From: Peptococcaceae bacterium
GTDB lineage: Bacteria > Bacillota > Peptococcia > DRI-13 > UBA5745
Assembly: GCA_031265035.1 (NCBI GenBank)
Contig: JAISDE010000190.1
Location: 1 to 35,979, forward strand
Length of the DNA stretch: 35,979 nt
Direction: 5' to 3'
Below, piece after piece: positions 1 to 7,497 of the stretch. The translations under genes and the position numbers were made by a program. The notes beneath the pieces are model-generated. The model was given only the letters and a program-made list of their open reading frames with translations, made no database searches and was not told the DNA's origin. Positions within the stretch are counted from its first letter, which is position 1; each line of letters opens with the position of its first letter.

Positions 1-942
1 ACGGCGGTAGGCGCCCCGAAAATCCTGGAGGGCGGCCGCCATCCCGGCGAAGGAAAGCCCGCAGGCCAGGCCGGCGGCCATGGCGCCCAGAGCGTTTAGC
101 AGGTTGTGGTCGCCATAAATCCCCAGGCGCAGCGTGCCCAGAAAATCCTGCCGCCAAAAGACCTCCGCCAGCATCGCGCCTTGCTCGCAGCGCAGGTTTT
201 CTCCCCGCAAATCAGCTTCCCGGCAGGTACCGTAGGTCAGCAGCCGATCATGCCCGAGTCGGGGCAGCAGCCGCCGGATGCCGGGATCGTCCAGGCACAG
301 CACCGCTTTGCCCTCCGGGGGCACATGATCCATAAAAGTTATAAAGGCCTGGTCGATCCGTTCCTGACTGCCATAATAATCCAAGTGGTCGTTTTCCACA
401 TTGGTCACCAGGGCCAGTAGCGGGTTTAATTCCAGAAAGGAGCCGTCGGACTCGTCCGCCTCCGCCACCAGATAAGGGCCTTGGCCCCATTTGGCGTTGG
501 TGGCCAGATTGCCCACGTAGGCGCCTACAAAGAAAGCGGGATCCAGGCCGCCCCGCTCCAAGATCAGGGCCAGCATGGCGGTGGTGGTGGTTTTTCCGTG
601 GGCGCCGGCTACCGCGATGCCTTTTTTCTCGTCCATCAGCCGGGCCAGGCAGCTACCCCGGTGGATGACGGCGATACCTTTTTCCTTGGCCGCGCGGTAT
701 TCCGGATTGTCCGGCCGGATGGCGCTGGACACCACCACGGCCTCCAGATCCTCGCCGATCAGCGCCGGGTCATGGTCGCCGATATGGATGCTCGCGCCCA
801 TATCCGTCAGTTGCCCGGTCAGGAGGGAGGCGGCTATGTCCGAGCCGCTGACCGGCTTGCCCATCTCCAGGCAAGCCTTGGCGATCCCGCTCATCCCCAC
901 GCCGCCGATCCCGATAAAATGCCATTTCTTTTTCTCTGTCAT
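1..942 (-). CDS. murC: UDP-N-acetylmuramate--L-alanine ligase MurC (partial, 3' end off window)
   Basis: Cytoplasmic Mur ligase that adds L-alanine to UDP-MurNAc using ATP, the first step of the peptidoglycan stem peptide. The track omits it because no stop lies inside the window, but the frame is open from the ATG at 942 to base 1 (about 314 residues of the usual 450 or so). The N-terminus reads MTEKKKWHFIGIGGVGMSGIA, the MurC dinucleotide-like fold. The ATP-binding loop AGAHGKTTTTAM follows at about residue 110, and EADESDGSFL and NVENDHLDYY follow later; all are MurC hallmarks (AHGKT separates it from the GTNGKT of MurE and GSNGKT of MurD). A GGAAAGG ribosome site lies about 7 nt upstream of the ATG. 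It is the last dcw gene visible, 57 nt after murG. The C-terminal domain is beyond the window. Confidence 0.95.
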   Translation of the reverse strand, partial: MTEKKKWHFIGIGGVGMSGIAKACLEMGKPVSGSDIAASLLTGQLTDMGASIHIGDHDPALIGEDLEAVVVSSAIRPDNPEYRAAKEKGIAVIHRGSCLARLMDEKKGIAVAGAHGKTTTTAMLALILERGGLDPAFFVGAYVGNLATNAKWGQGPYLVAEADESDGSFLELNPLLALVTNVENDHLDYYGSQERIDQAFITFMDHVPPEGKAVLCLDDPGIRRLLPRLGHDRLLTYGTCREADLRGENLRCEQGAMLAEVFWRQDFLGTLRLGIYGDHNLLNALGAMAAGLACGLSFAGMAAALQDFRGAYRR

Positions 943-999
943 TACCGCGCCTTTCCCGCCCTTCACCTCGCCGGCCGCTGCCCTTGGGAAGCCTTATCT

Positions 1000-2121
1000 T
1001 TAGGCCATAACCGGCGCCAAAATAGCTAAAATATCCGCCAATGCCTGGGGCTTGGCCGCCGCCGCGCTGTTGGCCGCCATCCGGCGGCGCTTTTCCCCGT
1101 CGGACAGCAGCCCCGCCAGCGTCCGCGTCAGCGCCGGCCCTGTCAGGCCGGTTTCCGGCAGCAAAATCGCCGCTTCTTTGTCCGCCAGGCTTTGGGCGTT
1201 GCGGGTCTGATGATCGCCCGCCGCATAGGGATAGGGTATCAGAATCCCGGGCAATCCGCAAGACGCGATTTCAGCCAGTGTGGAGGCGCCGCTCCGGCCC
1301 ACGAAAATATCCCCGGCGGCGTAAGCCAAATCCATCCGATCTATGTAAGGCTCTACCCGGATATTTTCCTGGCCGCCCCAGGTTATGCCGGCCTCCCCCA
1401 GGGTATTGGTCAGCCATTCGTAATCCCGGCTGCCCGCCGCCAGCAGGATTCGCGTCTCTTTTTGACGGTAGAATTGTTTGATCACATCCAGCATCGCCTG
1501 ATTCAGGCTTTTCGCTCCCTGGGAGCCGCCCGCCGCCAGGATGGTCAAACCGGTGGGATCCCAGCCAAAGAAGGCCAGGGCCGCCTCCCGGCTGGCCCGC
1601 CCGATCTCCGGCCGCACCGGCAGACCGGTGACGGTGATCCGCTGCCTGGCCCGCCGAGGAAAATAGGCCGCCGCTTCCGGGAAGGTCAGCAGCAGACTCG
1701 CCGCCCAGCGGGCGATCAGGCGGCTGGCCAGGCCGGGAAAGGCGTTTTGCTCATGGAGGTAAACCGGTATCCTCGCTTGCCAGGCCGCCGCCGCTGTGGG
1801 CAGGCAGGCATAGCCGCCGGTGCAGATCACCGCCTCGGGCCGAAAGCGCCGGAGGATCTCGCCGGCCTCGGCCCGGCCTTGCCAGGTGATAGCCAGCGCC
1901 CGGGCCAGATTGGCCGGTGTCCGTCCCTGCCAGCCCGCCGCCGGGATGCCGGCGAACTCAAACCCGCTGGCCGGCGCCAGGCGGCTTTCCAGACCCCGGC
2001 TGCCACCCACGTACAGCAATTCGCTTGCCGGCCAGCGGGACAGGATGCCCGTCCCAATGGCCAGGGCCGGATAAATATGGCCGCCGGTACCGCCGCCGGC
2101 TAAAATCAGTCGCTTGCCCAT
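1000..2121 (-). CDS. murG: UDP-GlcNAc:undecaprenyl-PP-MurNAc-pentapeptide GlcNAc transferase MurG (lipid II synthase)
   Basis: Peripheral membrane GT28 glycosyltransferase that converts lipid I to lipid II on the cytoplasmic face. The track ORF begins at 2679, but its first about 186 codons are a shadow of ftsW. The real start is the ATG at 2121 (MGKRLILAGGGTGGH), preceded by GGAGG. This gives 373 aa, close to the family norm. The glycine-rich loop GGGTGGH at residues 9-15 binds the lipid substrate side. AAGGSQGA opens the C-terminal domain, and GRSGASTLAEIASCGLPGI followed by AAGDHQTRNA forms the UDP-GlcNAc pocket. The start lies inside the 3' end of ftsW (16-nt overlap), so the two are probably translationally coupled. 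Confidence 0.96.
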   Translation of the reverse strand: MGKRLILAGGGTGGHIYPALAIGTGILSRWPASELLYVGGSRGLESRLAPASGFEFAGIPAAGWQGRTPANLARALAITWQGRAEAGEILRRFRPEAVICTGGYACLPTAAAAWQARIPVYLHEQNAFPGLASRLIARWAASLLLTFPEAAAYFPRRARQRITVTGLPVRPEIGRASREAALAFFGWDPTGLTILAAGGSQGAKSLNQAMLDVIKQFYRQKETRILLAAGSRDYEWLTNTLGEAGITWGGQENIRVEPYIDRMDLAYAAGDIFVGRSGASTLAEIASCGLPGILIPYPYAAGDHQTRNAQSLADKEAAILLPETGLTGPALTRTLAGLLSDGEKRRRMAANSAAAAKPQALADILAILAPVMA

Positions 2122-3446
2122 GCTTTTCCTCCGGTTTTCCCCTGAGGCGGTTTGGCCGCCGCCCCATGAGACGGTTTGTCCGCCGCCGGTCGGTAACGGG
2201 AGATACTGAGCAGCGCCCCCACAGATACCACGGACATCAGCAGGGACGAGCCGCCATAGCTGATAAAGGGCAGCGTGATCCCTGTCGTCGGCATAGACTG
2301 GGTCACCACGGCTATATTGACCGCGGCCTGTAAAGAAATACTGGTGGTGAGGCCCACCGCCAGCAGGCGGCCAAACTTGTCCGGGCAGCGCAGGGCGATG
2401 AGATAGCCCCGCCAGGTAAAAATCAAAAATAAAATGACGACAAAACCGGCGCCGATAAAACCTAATTCCTCCCCGATGACGGAGAAGATAAAATCGGTGT
2501 TTTGCGCCGGCAGGATCAGCTTTTGGCTGCTGTTGGAGATACCGGCGCCCAAAAGCCCGCCCGTGCCCAGGGCGTAAAGGGAATGGATGATCTGAAAGCC
2601 GTTGCCTACAGGATCCTGCCAGGGATCCAAAAAGCCCAGTACCCGATCCAGCCGATAAGGGGATCTCAGTATGAGACAAACACCGGCGATCACCCCCGCC
2701 CCGCCGGCCAGGAACAAATAAACCCAGCGCAGGCCGGCGGCCAGCAAGACGGCGATGGCGGCGGCGGCCAGGACAAAGGCTGTGCCGGTATCCGGCTCAA
2801 ACGCGATCATGCCGGCGGCGACGCCGACGACGAGCAAGGCTTTGCCCAAATCGCCACTAAGGGTATTGATCCCGGAGCGCCGGCGGCTGAACAGGCTGGC
2901 CAGGTAAAAGACCACCGTAAATTTCGCTACCTCCGAGGGCTGCAAGTTAAACCCAAAGGCAAGGGGGATCCAGCGGTGGGCGTCAGACTTTTCCGGCAGA
3001 GCGAATACCGCCGCCAGCAAAACGCCCGTGACGAGCAAAATTTGCTTGTCGATACTGCGGAAGCGGCGCAACCAGCTATAAGGGATATTTATTCCCCCGA
3101 TCAGGATCGCCAGCGCCAGGCCGGTCAGGATCGCCTGCCGCTGCAAGTAATAGTAAATATTCTCGGACACCGTGTCGTAGTAGCTGGCGCTGAACACCAT
3201 GATAAAGCCGATACCCAGCAAACAAATGGTAGTCAGGAGCAGACCCATGTCCGCCTTGACCTTTCTGTCCCTGAGAGGGGCGGCGGGGGGCTGCCGGAGC
3301 GAGGCCATAGGGATAATTTTCGCCCGCCGCCGAGCCGCCGGCCGGGGGATTGCCCGCCTCGTCCTCCTGTATGCGTTTTGGGGCGGCGCGTTTGACTCGC
3401 GCCTGTTGCTGTTTACCGACACGCCGCTAATCACGCCTCCCAACAT
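2106..3446 (-). CDS. ftsW: SEDS peptidoglycan glycosyltransferase FtsW
   Basis: Polytopic SEDS-family membrane glycosyltransferase that polymerises lipid II at the division site with its partner transpeptidase, here the SpoVD/PBP upstream. Family signatures are present: FSASYYDT after TM1, QPSEVAK in the middle, the long loop block around LDPWQDPVGNGFQ and GEELGFIGAG, and PTTGITLPFISYGGSS near the C-terminus. At 446 aa it is longer than the usual 370-400 aa because about 66 residues precede the first membrane helix (MGLLLTT...). That stretch is rich in Arg and Pro. The ATG at 3446 overlaps the murD stop but has no clear ribosome site; an internal ATG giving MASLRQPPAAP (about residue 48) is an alternative start. 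It could also be called RodA by sequence, but dcw position argues for FtsW. Confidence 0.94.
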   Translation of the reverse strand: MLGGVISGVSVNSNRRESNAPPQNAYRRTRRAIPRPAARRRAKIIPMASLRQPPAAPLRDRKVKADMGLLLTTICLLGIGFIMVFSASYYDTVSENIYYYLQRQAILTGLALAILIGGINIPYSWLRRFRSIDKQILLVTGVLLAAVFALPEKSDAHRWIPLAFGFNLQPSEVAKFTVVFYLASLFSRRRSGINTLSGDLGKALLVVGVAAGMIAFEPDTGTAFVLAAAAIAVLLAAGLRWVYLFLAGGAGVIAGVCLILRSPYRLDRVLGFLDPWQDPVGNGFQIIHSLYALGTGGLLGAGISNSSQKLILPAQNTDFIFSVIGEELGFIGAGFVVILFLIFTWRGYLIALRCPDKFGRLLAVGLTTSISLQAAVNIAVVTQSMPTTGITLPFISYGGSSLLMSVVSVGALLSISRYRPAADKPSHGAAAKPPQGKTGGKAWASD

Positions 3447-4884
3447 TTGATCTCGCCGCCAGGATTTCTTTTACCCTGGCCTTGAACACCTCGCCCCGCT
3501 GCTCATAATTCCGAAACATATCGAGGCTGGAGCAGGCGGGGGATAAAAGCACCGCGTCGCCGGCCACCGCCTGCTCCCGACAAATATCTATCGCTTCCTC
3601 CAGGCTAGACGCCTGGCGAAACCGCTCGAACCCGGCCTCCCGTAGCGCCGCCGCCAGTCGGCCGCCGTCCTTGCCAATCAAGACCGCCAGCTTGGTTCTC
3701 GCCGCTATTTTGGCCGCCAGCTCCTGAAAGGACGCCCCTTTGCCGTCGCCGCCGGCGATCAGCAGGAGGGGCCGGGTAAAGGCGTCCAGCGCCTTGAGGG
3801 CGGCGTCGGGGTTGGTGGCCTTGGAATCGTTGACGTATAAAACCCCAGCCGCCTCGCCCACCGGCTCCAGGCGATGCTCCACCGCCTGAAAGGTGGCGGC
3901 CGCCCGCCGGATATCCGCCGGCGCCAGGCCCAGGATCAGGCCGCAGGCCGCCGCCGCCAGCAGGTTTTCCCGGTTGTGGGCGCCGGGGAGGGCGAATTCC
4001 GCCGCCGGCAGGAGGCGCTGCCGCTGGACGGCGCCGTCCGCCGTCGGCAGCGTCAGGTTCAGCCAGCCTTCCTCGTCCAGCCAGAGGCCGTTGGCGATGG
4101 GGCCGGCGGCGCTGAAAAACATGATTCGCGGCCCGCCGCCAGCGGCGGTGGCGAGCCGGCGCTCGCCCTCCCGGCGCAGCAACGGGTCGTCGCCATTCAG
4201 GATCAGCCAGTCCGCCGGCCCCTGAAATTCGGCGATCCGCCACTTGGCCGCCTGATAAGCGGCGTAGGTTTTGTGCCGGTTCAGGTGATCCGGCGACAGA
4301 TTCAAAAATACCGCCACCTTGGGCCGCAGGGAAAGTATCCCCTCCAGCTGGAAGCTGGAAAGCTCCAGCACCGCCAAATCATTTGCCGTCAGCCGAGGCG
4401 CCGCCTGAAGATAAGGCACGCCGATATTGCCGCCCACAAAGGGTTCCCGGCCGGCCAGCCGGAGCATATGGCCAATCAGGCTGGTCACGGTCGTTTTGCC
4501 GTTGCTGCCGGTGACGCCGACGACGGCGGCCCGCCCGGCCCGCCAGCCCAGCTCGATCTCGTTGGTGATCACGGCGCCCGCCGCCCCGGCCGCCCGGATA
4601 GCCGGCTCGTCCAGGGGCACACCGGGAGAGGGCACTACCAACTCAGCCCCGAAAGCCAGGGGGTCGCAGGGCTGCCCCAGCTCCAGCAGCAAGCCTTGGG
4701 CCTCCAGGGCCGCCAGGGCGGCCCGGCTCTCCGGCGCCAAATCCGCCAGCGCCCGGGACTCATTGAGGCAGACCGTCGCGCCCTGACCCAAAAGCCAGCC
4801 GGCGGCGGCCAAACCGCTTTTGCCGGTGCCGATTACGTAGGCCCGACGATCCCGCCATTCATTTCCCGGCTGTACTTGGCACAT
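3427..4884 (-). CDS. murD: UDP-N-acetylmuramoyl-L-alanine--D-glutamate ligase MurD
   Basis: Cytoplasmic Mur ligase that adds D-glutamate to UDP-MurNAc-L-Ala. The track starts at a TTG (4887). The ATG one codon later (4884; MCQVQPGNEW) is preferred; GGAAGGGA lies upstream and could serve either. An N-terminal nucleotide-fold domain (AYVIGTGKSGLAAAGWLL) is followed by the ATP loop GVTGSNGKTTVTSLIGHML and the Mur-ligase motif NLSPDHLNRHKTY. NDSKATNPDAALKALDAF identifies the MurD C-terminal domain. Length is 485 aa against about 450 typically; the extra residues are Ala/Gly-rich loops. The stop overlaps the start of ftsW by 20 nt. It follows mraY after 57 nt. Confidence 0.96.
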   Translation of the reverse strand: MCQVQPGNEWRDRRAYVIGTGKSGLAAAGWLLGQGATVCLNESRALADLAPESRAALAALEAQGLLLELGQPCDPLAFGAELVVPSPGVPLDEPAIRAAGAAGAVITNEIELGWRAGRAAVVGVTGSNGKTTVTSLIGHMLRLAGREPFVGGNIGVPYLQAAPRLTANDLAVLELSSFQLEGILSLRPKVAVFLNLSPDHLNRHKTYAAYQAAKWRIAEFQGPADWLILNGDDPLLRREGERRLATAAGGGPRIMFFSAAGPIANGLWLDEEGWLNLTLPTADGAVQRQRLLPAAEFALPGAHNRENLLAAAACGLILGLAPADIRRAAATFQAVEHRLEPVGEAAGVLYVNDSKATNPDAALKALDAFTRPLLLIAGGDGKGASFQELAAKIAARTKLAVLIGKDGGRLAAALREAGFERFRQASSLEEAIDICREQAVAGDAVLLSPACSSLDMFRNYEQRGEVFKARVKEILAARSNVGRRD

Positions 4885-4941
4885 CAATTCTGTCTTCCCT
4901 TCCTGATTTTTGACTACGGAATGTTTGGGTTTGGGGATCCT

Positions 4942-5892
4942 TTAAAGAGTCAGGCGCAGGAATAGCAGCCCGCAGATCAGGGTAATCAGCCAAAAAAGCA
5001 AGGACACCCGATTCTCGCTCCAGCCCAGCAACTCGAAATGATGGTGCAGCGGCGACATACGAAACAGGCGGCGGCCGCCGGTCCAGCGAAAGTAGCCTAC
5101 CTGCAGGATCACCGACAGCACCTCAAGCACATACACCAGGCCCAGCAGCGGCAGCAGCAATTCCGTGCCGCTGAGAAGGGCCAGGGCCGCCACGCCGCCG
5201 CCCAGGGCCAGGGCGCCGGTGTCGCCCATAAATACCCTGGCGGGATGCAGATTAAAAAACAAAAAGCCCAGACAGCTACCGGCCAGGCCGCCGGCCAGCC
5301 AGGACAGCTGGGGCAGCCGCCAACTCTCGCACAGCAGCAGGTAGGTCAGGGCCACCAAAAAGGTCACGCCGGCGCAGAGGCCATCCAGCCCGTCGGTGAA
5401 ATTGACGCCGTTGGCGGCGCCCATAACCACCAAGACCGCCAGGGGAAAATAAAGCCAGCCCGGTTCCCAATAACGCTGGGCGAAGGGGAGCCAGATCTGC
5501 CCGCCCCGCAGCCGCCAGGCCAAAAGCGCGAAAAGCAGCGCCAGAATGATCTGCCCGAGAAATTTTTGCCTGACGGTCAGCCCCTCGGACTGCCGTTTTT
5601 TGATTTTCAGATAATCATCGGCGCAACCCAAGAGGCCCAGTCCGAGTAGCAAGCCGGCCGCCAAAAGCCCTTGGGCGGTGATCTGACCGCCGGCGACCAG
5701 GGCCGCCGGGATGGTCAAAAAGAACATCGCGCCCCCCATGGTGGGGGTGCCGGCTTTGGCCAGATGCTCCTTTGGCCCTTCCTGCCGGATATATTGACCG
5801 AATTTCAACCGCCGCAGGGCCGGGATCAACACCGGCCCGCTGAGCAGCGCCACAACCAGGGCCGCCAGCCCGGCTTTCAGGTAAGTCTGCAT
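4942..5892 (-). CDS. mraY: Phospho-N-acetylmuramoyl-pentapeptide transferase MraY
   Basis: Integral membrane enzyme that transfers phospho-MurNAc-pentapeptide to undecaprenyl phosphate, making lipid I. At 316 aa with about ten hydrophobic helices it has normal family size. Diagnostic cytoplasmic-loop motifs are all present: KAGTPTMGGAMF near residue 47, the catalytic aspartate region DDYLKI, NGVNFTDGLDGL, HPARVFMGDTGALALGG, and the histidine-rich MSPLHHHFELLGWSE near the C-terminus. The ATG at 5892 has an AGAGGA site about 13 nt upstream, slightly far. Upstream lies an 84-bp repeat-containing spacer after murE, in the position murF normally occupies. Confidence 0.97.
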   Translation of the reverse strand: MQTYLKAGLAALVVALLSGPVLIPALRRLKFGQYIRQEGPKEHLAKAGTPTMGGAMFFLTIPAALVAGGQITAQGLLAAGLLLGLGLLGCADDYLKIKKRQSEGLTVRQKFLGQIILALLFALLAWRLRGGQIWLPFAQRYWEPGWLYFPLAVLVVMGAANGVNFTDGLDGLCAGVTFLVALTYLLLCESWRLPQLSWLAGGLAGSCLGFLFFNLHPARVFMGDTGALALGGGVAALALLSGTELLLPLLGLVYVLEVLSVILQVGYFRWTGGRRLFRMSPLHHHFELLGWSENRVSLLFWLITLICGLLFLRLTL

Positions 5893-5920
5893 ATACCCGA
5901 GTCGTCCTCTCTTTAGAATG

Positions 5921-5982
5921 GATCAGGATTAAGGTCAGGACTAGGATTAAGGTCAGGATCAGGATTAAGGTCAGGATCAGGA
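5921..5982. repeat. 18-bp tandem repeat (about 3.5 copies) between murE and mraY
   Basis: Unit gatcaggattaaggtcag at 5921-5938, 5939-5956 (two changes) and 5957-5974, then a partial copy starting gatcagga. The murE TGA stop lies in the last partial copy, so the repeat appears to have grown at or over the 3' end of murE. It fills the slot where murF is expected. On the minus strand it can be read as a Leu/Ile/Thr-rich peptide in ORF 5615-5986, which I do not consider a gene. Confidence 0.9.
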
Positions 5983-7485
5983 GCAAGCCCGCTCCCGCTC
6001 CCGGATCGCCGCCAGGGCTTCGGTGTAATCATCAAAGGGCAGCTTTTCCTCGCCCACGATCTGGTAGTTCTCATGACCTTTGCCACAGATCAAAACCACG
6101 TCGCCTTCCCTGGCCAAAGCGATACCCAGGCCAATGGCCTCGCGCCGATCCGGCTCTGTCAATATTTTCGCCCGCCCCGTCGGCCCGCCCATGCCGGCCT
6201 GAACGTCCCTGATGATGGACAGCGGTTCCTCGTCCCGGGGATTATCCGAGGTGATGATACAGATATCGGCCAGCCGGGCGGCCGCCTCGCCCATCAGCGG
6301 GCGCTTGCCCCGATCCCGGTGCCCGCCGGCCCCAAAAATGGCGATAACCCGGCCCTGGCACAGTTCCCGCCCGGTCGCGAGACAGTTTTCCAGGCTGTCC
6401 GGCGTATGGGAATAATCCACAAAAACCGCGAAGGGCAGAGGGCGCTCGCTCTCCACCCGCTGAAAACGCCCCGGTACCGGCGGCATAGCGGCCAGCGCCG
6501 CCTGAATGACGGGCATGGGCACGCCCTCCACCAAGGCGGCGGCGATGGCCGCCAAGGAATTATAAACATTGAAGCGGCCTTGCAGCCGGGAATGAATGGG
6601 AAAACGCTGGCCGTTGAAAACCAGGGAAAAATCCAGGCCAGCCGGGGACAGGCTCACGCCCTCCGCCCGAACGTGGCTCAAAGGACTCAGTCCATAGGTG
6701 ATCACCGGCACCTGACAGTAATCCGCCAGATAATCGCTGGCCGGATCATCTAAATTGAGGATCGCCGCCTTTTTGCGGTTTTTCTCCCCCTGCCCTCGCA
6801 GCTCCGCGAAAAGCTTGGCCTTTTCGCTCAGGTATTCTTCCATGGTATGATGAAAATCCAGGTGATCCTGGCTCAAGTTGGTAAAAACAGCCAAATCAAA
6901 GACGATCCCGGCTACCCGGCTTTGGGCCAGGGCGTGGGAACTGACCTCCATGACGGCGTAATCCATATTCTCCGCCACCATACGCTGAAAGAGCGCCGCC
7001 AATTCCGGGCTGTCCGCCGTCGTCAGCCCGGCGCCCGATTCCCGGTCGCCGATGCGGTTGTGGATAGTGCCCAGCAGGCCGACTTTTTGCCGCGCCGCCG
7101 CCAAAATAGCGGCGATCATATGCGTTACCGTGGTTTTGCCGTTGGTGCCGGTGACGCCGATCACATTCAGCCCCAGAGAGGGGCGGCCGGCCAGGACGTG
7201 CATGATCTGGCCCAAAGCCCGCCGGCTGTTTTTCACCAGGATCCAGGGTACCGCCGGCCGGCAATGGCTCTCGTCCTCCAAAATTACCGCTTTGGCGCCC
7301 AGGGTCAGCGCCTGCTCAATATAATGGTGCCCGTCATGCTTTTCTCCCCGCGCGGCGATAAAGACATCGTCGGCCCCCACCTGCCGGGAATCGGCGGTGA
7401 CGCGGCCAATCTCGGCCTCCCAGGCCAAATTTTTCCGCCAGCGGATCACCCCGTCAACTGAGTTGACCGCCTCCTTTAGTTTCAC
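5977..7485 (-). CDS. murE: UDP-MurNAc-tripeptide synthetase MurE (meso-diaminopimelate-adding)
   Basis: Cytoplasmic ligase that adds the third stem-peptide residue to UDP-MurNAc-L-Ala-D-Glu. The start is a GTG at 7485, preceded by AAGGAGGG about 7 nt away, immediately after the spoVD stop. The P-loop GVTGTNGKTTVTH sits at residues 110-122. NLSQDHLDFHHTMEEY is the central Mur-ligase block, and FVDYSHTPDSLENCL opens the C-terminal domain. The motif SDNPRDEEP is the specificity loop; DNPR is known to select meso-diaminopimelate rather than lysine, so the wall is predicted to be mDAP type. Length 502 aa is normal, so there is no fusion to the missing MurF. The stop falls inside the 18-bp repeat array. 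Confidence 0.96.
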   Translation of the reverse strand: MKLKEAVNSVDGVIRWRKNLAWEAEIGRVTADSRQVGADDVFIAARGEKHDGHHYIEQALTLGAKAVILEDESHCRPAVPWILVKNSRRALGQIMHVLAGRPSLGLNVIGVTGTNGKTTVTHMIAAILAAARQKVGLLGTIHNRIGDRESGAGLTTADSPELAALFQRMVAENMDYAVMEVSSHALAQSRVAGIVFDLAVFTNLSQDHLDFHHTMEEYLSEKAKLFAELRGQGEKNRKKAAILNLDDPASDYLADYCQVPVITYGLSPLSHVRAEGVSLSPAGLDFSLVFNGQRFPIHSRLQGRFNVYNSLAAIAAALVEGVPMPVIQAALAAMPPVPGRFQRVESERPLPFAVFVDYSHTPDSLENCLATGRELCQGRVIAIFGAGGHRDRGKRPLMGEAAARLADICIITSDNPRDEEPLSIIRDVQAGMGGPTGRAKILTEPDRREAIGLGIALAREGDVVLICGKGHENYQIVGEEKLPFDDYTEALAAIRERERACS

Positions 7486-7497
7486 GGTCTTCCCTCC

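Noticed and set aside
481-1029. Plus-strand ORFs within 1-12000 (for example 481..1029, 3874..4965, 7636..8925)
   Set aside because: They are opposite-strand shadows of well-identified dcw genes, a common effect of high GC content.
2122-2679. N-terminal half of track ORF 1000..2679 as an extended MurG
   Set aside because: It is antisense-free shadow reading of ftsW in another frame; MurG begins at MGKRLILAGGGTGG with its own GGAGG site at 2121.
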